From Aerolutibacter ruishenii (GTDB lineage Bacteria; Pseudomonadota; Gammaproteobacteria; Xanthomonadales; Xanthomonadaceae), in the NCBI RefSeq assembly GCF_007830115.1, contig NZ_VLKP01000007.1:1-64000 (forward strand): 64,000 bases of DNA, in the 5' to 3' direction. Below are positions 8,208 to 16,441 of this stretch, one piece after another. The position numbers and the translations under genes are program-made. The notes under the pieces are model-generated. The model did not search any database. It saw only the letters and a list, made by a program, of their open reading frames with translations, and was not told where the DNA came from. The first letter of the stretch is position 1. Each line of letters opens with the position of its first letter.

Positions 8208-9932
8208 TCAGTGCAACGACGGCGGACCCAGCTGCGCCATCAGGGCGCGGTAGCGCGGCAGGTGGCGCAGGCTGGCCAGGTCATCGTCATTCTCGATCCA
8301 TTCGGGGAAGCCTTCGCCGGTGTCGATGGTGCGCTCCAGCAGGTCCAACGCGGTGTCGGGGTCGCCGGCCAATGCATGGAAGCAGGCGGCGTTGTACAGC
8401 GTGCCGTAGTCGTTGGGGCGGATGGCCAGCGCGGTTTCGATGCTGCGGCGGCCGGCTTCGGGCTGGCCGAGGTGCAGTTGCATGATCGCAGACATGTAGT
8501 AGGCGCGCGCGTTCTCCGGTTGCAGCTCGATCTGGTGCTGGGCCACGTCCAGCACGGTCCGGGCCAGCTGCCGGGCGCGCTCGGGCTGGCCGGCGCCATA
8601 CGCGGCGCCGACCGCGATCGACAGCGCCTGGAACTCGTCCGGCCGGACGCGATGCGCGGCCTCCAGCAGGTCGATGGCGCGCTCGACGCGGCCGTTGGCG
8701 AAGCAGTGCCGGCCGAAGTAGTAGTAGGCCTCGTACAGCTTCGGATCGAGCTGGATGGCGCGCTCGAAGGCGGCGACGGCGGCGTCGTGCTCGCCGGCCA
8801 GCGACAGCACGTGAGCATGGGCGACCTGGCATTCGGCCAGGTCCGGCGCCAGCGCCAGTGCGCGGCGGCTGGCGGCGAGCGCTTCGTCCAGCACGTCCTC
8901 GCGCTGGGCCAGTCGCCACAGCAGCAGTTCGGTGAGGGCGTCGGCCAGGCCGGCGTGGGCCTGCGCATAGTCGGGGTCAAGCTCGATCGCGCGGCGGAAC
9001 ATCTGCGGCGCGAGGTGCCAGGCCGCGTTGCTGGTGTGGCTTTCCAGCTGCCGGCCACGCAGGTAGTACTCGTAGGCGCGCATGTCGTGCGGCGCGTGGC
9101 GGGTGAAGTCGATCTCCGTGGGCGTGGTGAGCGACACGCGCAATGCGGCGACCACGCTGCGTGCGATCTCCTCCTGGATGGCGAAGATGTCTTCCAGCTT
9201 GCGGTCGAAGTTCTGCGACCACAGGTGGTAGCCGTTGCTGGCGTCGATCAGTTGCGCGGTCACGCGCACGCGGTCGCCGGACTTGCGCACGCTGCCTTCC
9301 ATGATCGCGGCCACGTTGAGCTGGCGGCCGATCTCGCGCGCATCGATGGCGCTGTCGCGGAACCGGAACGAGGAGGTGCGCGAGGCCACCTGCAGGCCGG
9401 GAATGCGGGTCAGCCCGCCGGTGATCTCTTCGGCCAGACCATCGCAGAAGTAGTCCTGGTCGCGCGCTTCGCTGAGGTCGGCGAAGGGCAGGATCGCGAC
9501 CGAGGCCGGTGGCGGATTGGCGCGCACATCCGCGGGCGGGCAGCACGTTGCGTCGGGAATCGGCGTGGGAAGTGGCGTCGTGGTCGATGTCCCTGCCGTG
9601 GATGCAGGCGGACCTGCCGCGGGTGTGCCTTCCACCGCCGCGATGAAGCGGTAGCCCAGCGCGTGCACGGTCTGGATGTAGCGCGGATGCTCGGCGTCGT
9701 CGCCCAGCGCGCGGCGCAACTGGGCGATGCTGCGGTTGAGCACGCCGGGGGTGACGTGGCGATGGCCCCAGACCGCATCCAGCAATTCGTCACGGCTGCG
9801 CAGCGCGCCGGCATGCGCGAGCAGTTCGCCCAGCACGTCGAACGCCTTGGGCTCCAGTGCGACCGGTACGCCGCCCCGGCGCAACTCGTGGCCGACCGGG
9901 TCCAGGCGGAAGTCGCCGAATTCATAGGGCAT
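8208..9932 (-). CDS. CadC-like winged-helix regulator with TolB-like and TPR domains
   Basis: A 574-residue protein. Residues 1-95 are an OmpR/CadC-type winged helix (FGDFRLDP, then VLNRSIAQLRRALGDD and YIQTVHALGYRF). A Pro/Thr linker follows, then a FlgO/TolB-N-like domain (SVAILPFADLSEARDQDYFCDGLAEEI, about 155-290), then at least six TPR units to the end. No membrane helix is seen, unlike true CadC. This architecture is common in Xanthomonadaceae, where signals are mostly unknown. The ATG at 9932 is preferred to a TTG at 9968. The downstream genes (TPR lipoprotein, MBL) are possible targets. Confidence 0.85.
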   Translation of the reverse strand: MPYEFGDFRLDPVGHELRRGGVPVALEPKAFDVLGELLAHAGALRSRDELLDAVWGHRHVTPGVLNRSIAQLRRALGDDAEHPRYIQTVHALGYRFIAAVEGTPAAGPPASTAGTSTTTPLPTPIPDATCCPPADVRANPPPASVAILPFADLSEARDQDYFCDGLAEEITGGLTRIPGLQVASRTSSFRFRDSAIDAREIGRQLNVAAIMEGSVRKSGDRVRVTAQLIDASNGYHLWSQNFDRKLEDIFAIQEEIARSVVAALRVSLTTPTEIDFTRHAPHDMRAYEYYLRGRQLESHTSNAAWHLAPQMFRRAIELDPDYAQAHAGLADALTELLLWRLAQREDVLDEALAASRRALALAPDLAECQVAHAHVLSLAGEHDAAVAAFERAIQLDPKLYEAYYYFGRHCFANGRVERAIDLLEAAHRVRPDEFQALSIAVGAAYGAGQPERARQLARTVLDVAQHQIELQPENARAYYMSAIMQLHLGQPEAGRRSIETALAIRPNDYGTLYNAACFHALAGDPDTALDLLERTIDTGEGFPEWIENDDDLASLRHLPRYRALMAQLGPPSLH

Positions 9933-10053
9933 CGGTGAGCCTGCCACTGTGCGCGCCTCCGGACTCAAGCCTCGTCCACCGGCGGTTGCCGTGCCGTGAA
10001 GGCGGCATCAACGCGTGCATGGGTGCGGTGGAGGGCCGGCACCGTTCTCCCGC

Positions 10054-10323
10054 TCAGGCACCGGACACGCCCAACGTGCCGCCACCGGCGTCCACTTCGG
10101 TGATGGTGCCCAGCCGGTGCGACTCGCGCGCGCGCTCGATGGTCTCGTCGATATGCTCGCGGTGCGGGTGGTCCTGCCAGTGCGCGACCTTGTGGATGTC
10201 GGACCGTGGATGCTGGCGCACCACGTCGGCGTCCTGGATCCACTTCCAGTCGCCGGGCATGAAATCGTTGTGCTCGGCGAAGTTGCGCGCGGAGGCAAGG
10301 CTGTGGGCGTAGATCAGGTTCAT
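10054..10323 (-). CDS. Small hypothetical protein, 89 aa
   Basis: Encodes 89 residues starting MNLIYAHSLASARNFAEHND, rich in His, Asp and Trp (HKVAHWQDHPHREH). No signal peptide or membrane segment and no domain I recognise. The start at 10323 is where the sequence becomes protein-like; the frame is open further upstream only because of base composition. It lies upstream of the CadC-like regulator on the same strand with a 121-bp gap. Confidence 0.6.
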   Translation of the reverse strand: MNLIYAHSLASARNFAEHNDFMPGDWKWIQDADVVRQHPRSDIHKVAHWQDHPHREHIDETIERARESHRLGTITEVDAGGGTLGVSGA

Positions 10324-10542
10324 GGCGGTGACCCGTGGGCACTGCGTGGGCGAAGGCATCCCTTGAAGAATGTGACGCAAAGCGCCCGGGGATCGGGACG
10401 CGGGGCAAGGAAGCCCGGTGCAATCAACCGGTGGCTGAACGGAACTTTCACAGCCTGGAAAAAGCCATCGCCTGTTCAGCTTCGCGGCCTTAGCTTCGAT
10501 CCCACGAGCCGCCGCCGGGTGGCCACCACGAGGAGTTCCACC

Positions 10543-11001
10543 ATGAAGCGCACCCTTGGTTCGATCCTGGCCCTGTCGCTGCTGATGTCCGGGGTGGCCG
10601 CTGCGGCCGGCCACGATGACGACCGCCGCGGTGATCGCGACCGCGACCGCCACGGCCATTACGACCGTGACCGCGATGGTGGCCGTTACGGTTATTACCA
10701 CCGCGATCGCGATGACGACCGCTACGAGCGTCGCCGTTGGGACGACCGTCGTGGCGGCTACTACCGACATGACAATGGCCGCCACCTGGGCCACTACAAG
10801 CACCGCGACCCGCACTACGTGGCCTACCGCCGCGGCGAGTACATCCGCCCCGACTACCGCGGCTACTACGTGCGCGACTACCGCGATTACGGCCTGTACG
10901 CGCCGCCGCGCAACCATGAGTGGCGCCGCATGGACGACCGCTACGTGCTGGTGTCGATCGCCACCGGCATCATCTCGGCGGTGATCCTCAACTCGCTGTA
11001 A
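10543..11001 (+). CDS. RcnB-family periplasmic protein (paralogue 1)
   Basis: A 152-residue exported protein with signal peptide MKRTLGSILALSLLMSGVAAAA. It then has a very Asp/Arg/His/Tyr-rich segment (residues 23-75, DDRRGDRDRDRHGHYDRDRD) and the RcnB-like C-terminal core, including YYVRDYRDYGLYAPP, then the hydrophobic strand VLVSIATGIISAVIL. E. coli RcnB is a periplasmic modulator of Ni/Co export, but most RcnB-like proteins are uncharacterised. GAGGAG lies about 7 nt ahead of the ATG and a strong terminator follows. A second, shorter paralogue is at 19667-19981. Confidence 0.85.
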   Translation: MKRTLGSILALSLLMSGVAAAAGHDDDRRGDRDRDRHGHYDRDRDGGRYGYYHRDRDDDRYERRRWDDRRGGYYRHDNGRHLGHYKHRDPHYVAYRRGEYIRPDYRGYYVRDYRDYGLYAPPRNHEWRRMDDRYVLVSIATGIISAVILNSL

Positions 11002-11010
11002 GCCACGGCG

Positions 11011-11193
11011 TTAGTGGAACACGAAGCCCCGGCCCGGTGCCGGGGCTTTTTCATGGGTCGGTGGCTGCACGGTGGGTACGATCTGGCACACGCCCGGCAG
11101 CAGGGTGTAGTCGCACAGGGCCTCGGTGCCGCGGTGCGCATCCACGCCGAACAGCGACAGCAGCAGGTACAGCAGGGCGAGCAGGGTGTTCAT
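11011..11193 (-). CDS. Possible small exported or membrane peptide, 60 aa
   Basis: The frame begins MNTLLALLYLLLSLFGVDA, a convincing short hydrophobic signal or anchor helix. Two Cys follow in CDYTLLPGVCQIVP, then a Pro-rich tail. GAGAGGTG lies 6 nt before the ATG, and the gene starts 10 bp after the LytTR regulator stop codon on the same strand, so it may be the last gene of that operon. Against it, its last residues are encoded by the opposite-strand terminator of the RcnB-like gene. Function unknown. Confidence 0.45.
   Translation of the reverse strand: MNTLLALLYLLLSLFGVDAHRGTEALCDYTLLPGVCQIVPTVQPPTHEKAPAPGRGFVFH
11024..11051 (+). terminator. Rho-independent terminator after the RcnB-like gene
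   Basis: AGCCCCGG and CCGGGGCT form an 8-bp GC stem with a short loop, followed by TTTTTC. It lies 23 bp after the stop codon at 11001. Confidence 0.85.
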
Positions 11194-11203
11194 GGGGCAC
11201 CTC

Positions 11204-11977
11204 TCACATGTGCTTGAACAGCGCCATGTACGGCGCGCTGACGGTCAATGTTTCCGGCCGCGCCTTCAGGCGCACGGTGCCGCGGCCACTGTCGTCGCGG
11301 GTGATGCCGGCGATGGCCTTGAGGTTGACGATGGTGGAGCGGTGGATCTGCTTGAAGCGCGCGGCGTCGAGCATGCCCAGCAGGTCCTTGATCGGCGTGC
11401 GCAGCAGCGCTTCGCCGTCGGCGGTGACCACGGTGGTGTACTTGTTGTCGGCGCGGAAGTAGGCCACGTCATCCACCAGGATCAGCTGCGTTTCGCGGCC
11501 GTTGCTGGCGGTGAGCCAGGTCAGCGGCGGGGTAGTGGGTGCTGCCGCTGGTGCGGCGCCCAGGCGGGCCAGCAGCGCGGCCAGCGTGGCGGCCTCGTTG
11601 TTGCCGGTGCGCGCCTGCAGGCGCTGCACGGTGGCCGCCAGACGTTCCGCGGTGATCGGCTTCAGCAGGTAGTCCACCGCGCCGCGTTCGAAGGCGTCGA
11701 TGGCGTACTGGTCGTACGCGGTGGCGAACACGATCTGGGTGCGCGGGCTGGTCTCGGCTGCGGCGGCGGCCACGTCCAGGCCGGTGAGGCCGGGCATGCG
11801 GATGTCGAGGAAGGCGACGTCGGGCGTGTGTTCGGCGAGTGCTTCCAGCGCGCTGGCGCCGTCTTCGCACTCGGCCACGATGCGCAGTTGCGGCCAGGTG
11901 GCATGCAGCCGTTCGACCAGCGCGTTGCGCAGCAGCGTTTCGTCCTCGGCGACGATCGCGGTGGGATGGTCAGCCAT
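11204..11977 (-). CDS. LytTR-family response regulator
   Basis: A 257-residue regulator. The receiver domain (1-120) has the acidic pair in AEDE (E11, D12), the phospho-acceptor D58 in AFLDIRMPG and the conserved Lys in LLKPI. A linker leads to a LytTR DNA-binding domain (about 155-257; YFRADNKYTTV, then FKQIHRSTIVN). It is the partner of the sensor kinase just upstream. The start ATG at 11977 overlaps the kinase stop codon (ATGGCTGA, 8 bp). Targets are unknown; LytTR regulators often control envelope or competence genes and bind direct repeats. Confidence 0.92.
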   Translation of the reverse strand: MADHPTAIVAEDETLLRNALVERLHATWPQLRIVAECEDGASALEALAEHTPDVAFLDIRMPGLTGLDVAAAAAETSPRTQIVFATAYDQYAIDAFERGAVDYLLKPITAERLAATVQRLQARTGNNEAATLAALLARLGAAPAAAPTTPPLTWLTASNGRETQLILVDDVAYFRADNKYTTVVTADGEALLRTPIKDLLGMLDAARFKQIHRSTIVNLKAIAGITRDDSGRGTVRLKARPETLTVSAPYMALFKHM

Positions 11978-13391
11978 GGTGGTCACCCGCGTCGGTGGCG
12001 GCCGGGCCGATGGCCGGTGGCAGGGAGGCGTCGTCCGCACGGATGGCAGGCGGTGTGGTGGCATCGGGCGGGAAAATGCCGGACGGTGTGGCGGGGCCGG
12101 TGGATGGAGCATGGCCGGAGGGCGTGTCCAGTGCCGCCGGCACGCTGATCGTGGCCGCCACGCCCGTGGGGAAGTTGGCCACCACCGCCAGCGATGCGTT
12201 GCCGCCGAACATCAGCCGCAGCCGCTCGCGCACGTTCTTCAGTCCAATGCCGGTGCCGCCGGTGGTGGTGTTGAAGCCGTTGCCGTCGTCGGCCACGGTG
12301 ATGGCCACGGTGCCGTCGGTGGCGCGCGCGCGGATCCACACGGTACCGCCGGCGGTGCGCGGTTCCAGTCCGTGCTTGATCGCGTTTTCCACCAGCGTCT
12401 GCAGCATCATCGCGGGCATCGGCGTGGCGCGCAGGGACTCGGGCACGTCCACCTGCACGGTGAGGCGGTGGCCCATGCGGATCTTGAGGATTTCAAGATA
12501 GGCCACTGCGCGTTCCAGTTCGTCGCCCAGCGTGGAGGGCGTGTCCTGGGTGCGCGGCAGCGAGCGGCGCAGGTACTGGATCAGGTGGCCGAGCATCTGC
12601 TCGGCGCGCGCGGGGTCGCTGCGGGTCAGCAGTTGCGCACTCGCGAGTGTGTTGTAGAGGAAGTGCGGCTCCACCTGCGCGTGCAGCAGGCTGAGCTTGG
12701 CCTGGGTCAGCTCCTTCTCCACCTGGGTCTGCGCGGCGGCGGCCTTCTCGCCGCGCCGATGCTCGGCCACGCGGCGGCTGATGGCGCGGGCGATCGCTTC
12801 GGCGTTCTCGTAGTTGGTGCCGTCATCGACCAGGAACCAGTCGGTCCATGCGGGCGTTTCCGGCTCGCAGATCAGCGTGACGCTGCCCGTCGCGGGGTTG
12901 GGCGTGACCGTGGCCAGGATCTGGTTGCGCGGGATGCCGAACCACAGCAGCGGGTTGTACTTGCCCAGCGGGTGGTGCGCGTAGCTCTGCGCGCGGGTGA
13001 CCTTGGCGGTGATCTGCAGGCTGTCGCGCGCGCTTTCCACCTGCTCGATGCGCGGCAGTTCACGGATGGCCGCTTCCAGCAGGTCGAAGGCTTCGCCGGC
13101 TTCCAGCGGAATCTCGATCTGCCGGCGCTGGCGGTTGTCGAGCACGCCATCGTCAATGTGGCCGGCGATCAGCTTCACCCGCCCCAGGTGCGACAGTGCA
13201 CCGGCGACCACCAGCGCCATGGTCAGCATGGCGGCAATGGCGAACAGCCAGTCCAGGCGGCCGATGATCGGCAACGATTCCAGGGTGCCCACCGCCACCA
13301 TCGTGGCGATGAACCAGGCCAGGGCAATGCGCAGGACGAACAGAATGCTCTTGAACACGGGAGGGCGACCGGATGGATTGCCGCGGAGCAT
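11970..13391 (-). CDS. LytS-type sensor histidine kinase
   Basis: A 473-residue kinase. Two membrane helices lie near residues 15-37 and 46-67, followed by a roughly 140-residue input region without a recognised domain. A His_kinase (PF06580-type) motif QVEPHFLYN has the phospho-acceptor H243, and an HATPase domain carries TLVENAIKHG and GIGLKNVRERL. The last 55 residues are an unusual Pro/Ala/Thr tail ending GDHHG. The ATG at 13391 is preferred; a GTG 33 bases downstream is the main alternative. It overlaps the regulator gene by 8 bp. Confidence 0.9.
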   Translation of the reverse strand: MLRGNPSGRPPVFKSILFVLRIALAWFIATMVAVGTLESLPIIGRLDWLFAIAAMLTMALVVAGALSHLGRVKLIAGHIDDGVLDNRQRRQIEIPLEAGEAFDLLEAAIRELPRIEQVESARDSLQITAKVTRAQSYAHHPLGKYNPLLWFGIPRNQILATVTPNPATGSVTLICEPETPAWTDWFLVDDGTNYENAEAIARAISRRVAEHRRGEKAAAAQTQVEKELTQAKLSLLHAQVEPHFLYNTLASAQLLTRSDPARAEQMLGHLIQYLRRSLPRTQDTPSTLGDELERAVAYLEILKIRMGHRLTVQVDVPESLRATPMPAMMLQTLVENAIKHGLEPRTAGGTVWIRARATDGTVAITVADDGNGFNTTTGGTGIGLKNVRERLRLMFGGNASLAVVANFPTGVAATISVPAALDTPSGHAPSTGPATPSGIFPPDATTPPAIRADDASLPPAIGPAATDAGDHHG

Positions 13392-13542
13392 AGCCCCCGC
13401 CGCCGGTGCCGGGGTGGGGCCCGCGACGAATCCGGGGCAGGGCCGACGAACCGGGCGGACCGGGGCGTGAAACGCCCAGCCAGCAGGCGCACAGGGGGCC
13501 ATTCGCGGGGTCGGAACGCGATGTTGCGCCGTCGGCCCGTCC

Positions 13543-13728
13543 CTAGCGCGTGGTGCGCTTGCGCCCGGAGCCGCTCTTCTTGCCGCCGCCGTCCTGCTTG
13601 TTGACGGTGGCCCAGGCACGCCGCTCGGCCTCGTCCTCGGAAAGGCCCTTCTCGCGGTAGCCCTCCTCTATGTGGCGGGCCTGGCGTTTCTGTTTGTCGG
13701 TGTAGGCGTCTTTGCTGCCGCGTGGCAT
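13543..13728 (-). CDS. Small basic conserved protein (often called plasmid-stabilisation-like)
   Basis: A 61-residue, highly charged protein starting MPRGSKDAYTDKQKRQARHI, with EDEAERRAWATVNKQ in the middle and a Gly/Lys/Arg-rich tail (GGGKKSGSGRKRTTR). This is a widespread small family that databases often label plasmid stabilisation protein, though I know of no demonstrated function. The end-to-end pattern is complete. An AGCGAGG-like ribosome site lies upstream. Confidence 0.75.
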   Translation of the reverse strand: MPRGSKDAYTDKQKRQARHIEEGYREKGLSEDEAERRAWATVNKQDGGGKKSGSGRKRTTR

Positions 13729-13764
13729 GGAAAACCTCGCTTGCTCCTTGGGAGCTTGGTGGCC

Positions 13765-13935
13765 TCATCCGGTGATGTGGGTGTCGCCCTTGATGTGGAT
13801 GACCTGGCCGGTGATGTAGCTGCCGTCCTGGCTGGCCAGGAATACGTACGCTGGCGCGTCCTTGGCCGGTTGTCCGGGGCGCTCCATCAGCGTGTCCGAG
13901 CCGAACTCGCCCACGCGCTTGCGTGCGGTGGCCAT
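13765..13935 (-). pseudogene. Remnant of a short-chain dehydrogenase/reductase (last ~50 residues)
   Basis: Reading leftward, 56 codons from an in-frame ATG at 13935 contain GEFGSDTLMERPGQPAKDAP, AYVFLASQDGSYITGQVIHI and a short end. This is the C-terminus of YghA/YhdF-type SDR enzymes (normally ...FGSDTLMKRPGQP-E-APAYVFLAS). The Rossmann motif, the catalytic Ser-Tyr-Lys and about 200 upstream residues are absent; upstream is a different small gene. The normal final VNGG is also degraded (KGDTHITG). It is a decayed fragment too short to be a working enzyme. Confidence 0.7.
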
Positions 13936-13945
13936 GCGGCGATCC

Positions 13946-14116
13946 TCAGCCTTCCGGCAACTTGCGGTCAGGCTCGGGCGCGTGGCCCGGCAGCGGGGGC
14001 TCCAGCGCTTCCTGCTCCTTCTCCGGATCGGGGCCGAGCTTCTGCGCGTCGCGGTGCAGTTCCGGATCGTTCCGGGTGCGGCTGCGATGGCGGTTCTGTT
14101 GGATCTGGCCGGGCAT
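13946..14116 (-). CDS. Small hydrophilic hypothetical protein, 56 aa
   Basis: A 56-residue protein starting MPGQIQQNRHRSRTRNDPEL, very rich in Pro, Glu, Arg and Lys and likely disordered. The ATG at 14116 is chosen because AAGGAG lies about 8 nt upstream, an excellent ribosome site. It lies 10 bp before the SDR remnant on the same strand. No family recognised. Confidence 0.55.
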   Translation of the reverse strand: MPGQIQQNRHRSRTRNDPELHRDAQKLGPDPEKEQEALEPPLPGHAPEPDRKLPEG

Positions 14117-14487
14117 GGCCCACTCCTTGGCGGGGTGGTTCAGCGTGTACGCGTGCAGGGCACGGACCGGTGAAGCATGGCGCAACTACCGTGACGTGGC
14201 CGCGAACAAAAGGCGGGACGCCCCTGGACGGGATGTCCCGGGGACGGACTCGGTCGTCGCTGCCGTCGTCGGGGCTGTCGTCATCGTCCGTGCCGTCGTT
14301 CCTGGCCTTCGCGGCCGTGGACTGCGTGATGCCGAACGTGTGGCGGGGTGTTCACGTCAGCGTCGTGCTGCAACCTGGCGTCGACGGCGGTCTGGTTCTG
14401 CACGGCCTGCACGGTAGCCTTCTGCTCGGCGCCCAACTGGGTGCGGGTGTCATGGCCGGGCGTGCGCTGCTGGGCGGCGCGGCCGGC
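14117..14487. other. Gap of 371 bp without a confident gene
   Basis: No supported gene or RNA. On the minus strand the frame of the L,D-transpeptidase continues open for 68 codons after its stop, from 14487 down to the next stop at 14281-14283. This continuation has a soluble, Gln/Ala-rich segment (LGAEQKATVQAVQNQTAVDA). Nothing suggests an independent start codon there. The rest is GC-rich sequence with no hairpin or repeat that I can support. Confidence 0.5.
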
Positions 14488-15135
14488 TCAGTCGCGTGCA
14501 CCCAACGTGCGAGCGTCGGCATCGAGATCGGCCATGCGACGTGATGCCAGTGACTCGCCCGTCCACGCATCCACCGGCACGCGGTCGCCCGGCCGGATCA
14601 CGCTGGCGTCGTGCGTGCTGTCGTCGGCCACCACGACCAGCGTGTGGTCGCGTTTGGTGATACCGAACAGGCGTTCGGCGAACGCGTGCGGCAGCCGGAT
14701 GCAGCCGTGCGAGGCGGGATGGCCGGGAATGCGGCCTGCGTGCAGTGCGATGCCATCCCAGGTGAGGCGCTGCATGTACGGCATGGGTGCGTCTTCATAC
14801 AGGTTGGAACGGTGCTGGCGCTTTTTCTGCAGGATCGGGAACACGCCGGTGGGCGTTTCCTTGCCCGGCTTGCCGCTGCTGATGGTGGACAACGCGACGC
14901 GGCGCCCGTCGCGGTACACGTGCAGTCGCTGCTCGGGGAGGCTGACCACGATCACCGTCGGACCGTCGTCGGGCATGTCGGCGCTCCAATGGAACGCACC
15001 CGGTTGCAGTGCGTTGTCCGTCGCGGACGCGTGGGCGCCGGGGCTGGCGGCCAGGCCGAGTGCGAGAAGGGCGGCGGTGCCCAGCAGGAACTGCAGGGCG
15101 CGGGAACGGTCGCGAGTGGCGGTCATGGTGTCCAT
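14488..15135 (-). CDS. L,D-transpeptidase (YkuD domain), exported
   Basis: A 215-residue protein with a signal or anchor sequence (ALQFLLGTAALLALGLAASPGAHA). It then carries a YkuD domain from about residue 55 (VIVVSLPEQRLHVYRDG) with the catalytic motif ASHGCIRLPH, whose Cys forms the acyl-enzyme. Such enzymes cross-link peptidoglycan 3-3 or attach proteins to it. No LysM or peptidoglycan-binding domain is present. The ATG at 15135 fits the signal peptide best. The frame stays open after the stop (see the neighbouring gap). It is divergent from the PepSY gene. Confidence 0.9.
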   Translation of the reverse strand: MDTMTATRDRSRALQFLLGTAALLALGLAASPGAHASATDNALQPGAFHWSADMPDDGPTVIVVSLPEQRLHVYRDGRRVALSTISSGKPGKETPTGVFPILQKKRQHRSNLYEDAPMPYMQRLTWDGIALHAGRIPGHPASHGCIRLPHAFAERLFGITKRDHTLVVVADDSTHDASVIRPGDRVPVDAWTGESLASRRMADLDADARTLGARD

Positions 15136-15390
15136 GGCCGCGACGCTAGCGCCGTGCGGGTGATGCCCGGCATGAACTTCCACGCTGTCGCCTGAATATA
15201 GACGCGCGATGCGGATGTTTTTCATCACCGAGCAGTGATCTTCCCGCCGGTTGGGTGAATGGCGGTACGACCGCGTGCCTCGCGCTTGCAACTTGAACCT
15301 CGCGTGATGCGGCGCGGTCTCGCTTCATCGTTCGTTGCTGGCGGGCCGGCCACAGTCCTTCAACCCCCACAACCCCAACAGGAGTCGACG

Positions 15391-15810
15391 ATGAAACGTG
15401 CAGCGATGCTGGGTGCGCTACTGGCGTTGGCCGCCAACGTGGCATGGGCGCAGGATGCGATGACCTCGGCGCAGGTACGCGCGAAGCTGCAGGCGCAGGG
15501 CTATACCGCGGTCAACGACGTGAAGTTCGAGGACGGCGTGTGGAAGGCCGATGCGCGCAGCGCCAATGGCAACCGCGTGGACGTGCGCCTGGATGCAACC
15601 ACTGGCGAGGTGTATCCGGACGAGCAGGTCGCCAACCTCACCGAGGCCGATGTGCGTGCGCGCCTGGCGGAGGCCGGGTACACCAACGTGCACGATCTGG
15701 ACTACGAGGACGGCATCTGGAACGCGGAGGCCGACGACCCGACCGGCAAGGACGTCGAGCTGAAGATCGACGCGAAGACCGGCAAGGTCATCGGCAAGGA
15801 AAAGGACTGA
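15391..15810 (+). CDS. Exported protein with two PepSY-like repeats
   Basis: A 139-residue protein with signal peptide MKRAAMLGALLALAANVAWA. Two tandem PepSY-like units follow. Each starts with an xVRAxLxxxGYT helix (residues 27-40 and 88-100), then a VNDVKFEDGVWKA or VHDLDYEDGIWNA strand, then a DATTGEVY or DAKTGKVI end. PepSY domains are thought to act as extracytoplasmic inhibitors or binding modules. AGGAG precedes the ATG by 7 nt. The gene converges with the next one. Confidence 0.85.
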   Translation: MKRAAMLGALLALAANVAWAQDAMTSAQVRAKLQAQGYTAVNDVKFEDGVWKADARSANGNRVDVRLDATTGEVYPDEQVANLTEADVRARLAEAGYTNVHDLDYEDGIWNAEADDPTGKDVELKIDAKTGKVIGKEKD

Positions 15811-15871
15811 TCGACGGTGGTGGACCGATGGCGGCGCGCGCCATGCCCGGGCGCCGCCGCCGTCGCCGGCG

Positions 15872-16441
15872 TCACTTCACCGGAATCATCAGGTGCTCGT
15901 ACGGCGTGTCCGGCCACATCACATAGGGCACGGAGGTGTCGGGATCCGCATCGCGCGGGTAAAGCGCGTAGAAGGCCGGATCGGCGCCGACAATCATCAC
16001 GTGCGGGCCGGTCTTGACCCAGTGGTTGCCGGCCGTGGGCCGGGTGGCATACGGGTCGGTGTTGCTGGCGTCGGTACCGCCCTCGAGCATGTACATGAAG
16101 CCGATCTTGCCTTGCGCCGGCGTGGTATGCCCGATCCACGCGTGCGCCCAGGCGAGGGCGTTGGCATCCATGCACATCGGATCGGGCCCCGGGGTGGCCG
16201 GGTTGTCCGGCATGCAGGTAAAGCCGTTGCTGCCGCTGCGCAGCGTGCGCATGCTGCCGTCGGCCTGCATGGCCACCAGCGTGGCGCCGGCGGCGACCTT
16301 GGCAGGCGCGGCGCTCATGGCGCTGCGCATCAGGGCCTGGTCGTCTTGTTTGGCCTCGGACTTGCCGGCCAACGCGGGAGCGGCGATCACCAGCAACAGC
16401 GCACTGGCGAGGCTGGTGTGAAGCGAGAGAGTGCGATGCAT
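15872..16441 (-). CDS. Hypothetical exported protein, 189 aa
   Basis: It begins MHRTLSLHTSLASALLLVIA with a clear signal peptide ending ALAG. The mature part has a pair of Cys (FTCMPDNPATPGPDPMCMD), likely a disulphide, and a Trp/His/Met-rich core (AWAHAWIGHTTPAQ, IGFMYMLEGG, HVMIVG). It ends in VMWPDTPYEHLMIPVK. Proteins of this type occur in soil proteobacteria without assigned function; no named domain recognised. The start at 16441 matches the signal peptide. Confidence 0.75.
   Translation of the reverse strand: MHRTLSLHTSLASALLLVIAAPALAGKSEAKQDDQALMRSAMSAAPAKVAAGATLVAMQADGSMRTLRSGSNGFTCMPDNPATPGPDPMCMDANALAWAHAWIGHTTPAQGKIGFMYMLEGGTDASNTDPYATRPTAGNHWVKTGPHVMIVGADPAFYALYPRDADPDTSVPYVMWPDTPYEHLMIPVK

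Noticed and set aside
14352-14570. A 72-residue minus-strand ORF overlapping the L,D-transpeptidase end
   Set aside because: Out of frame with the transpeptidase, no ribosome site and a Pro/Arg/Ser-rich composition typical of shadow frames.
15811-15871. Terminator hairpin between the convergent PepSY and exported protein genes
   Set aside because: A GGCGGCG/CGCCGCC pairing exists but the loop is large and there is no T-run; the region is simply GC-repetitive.
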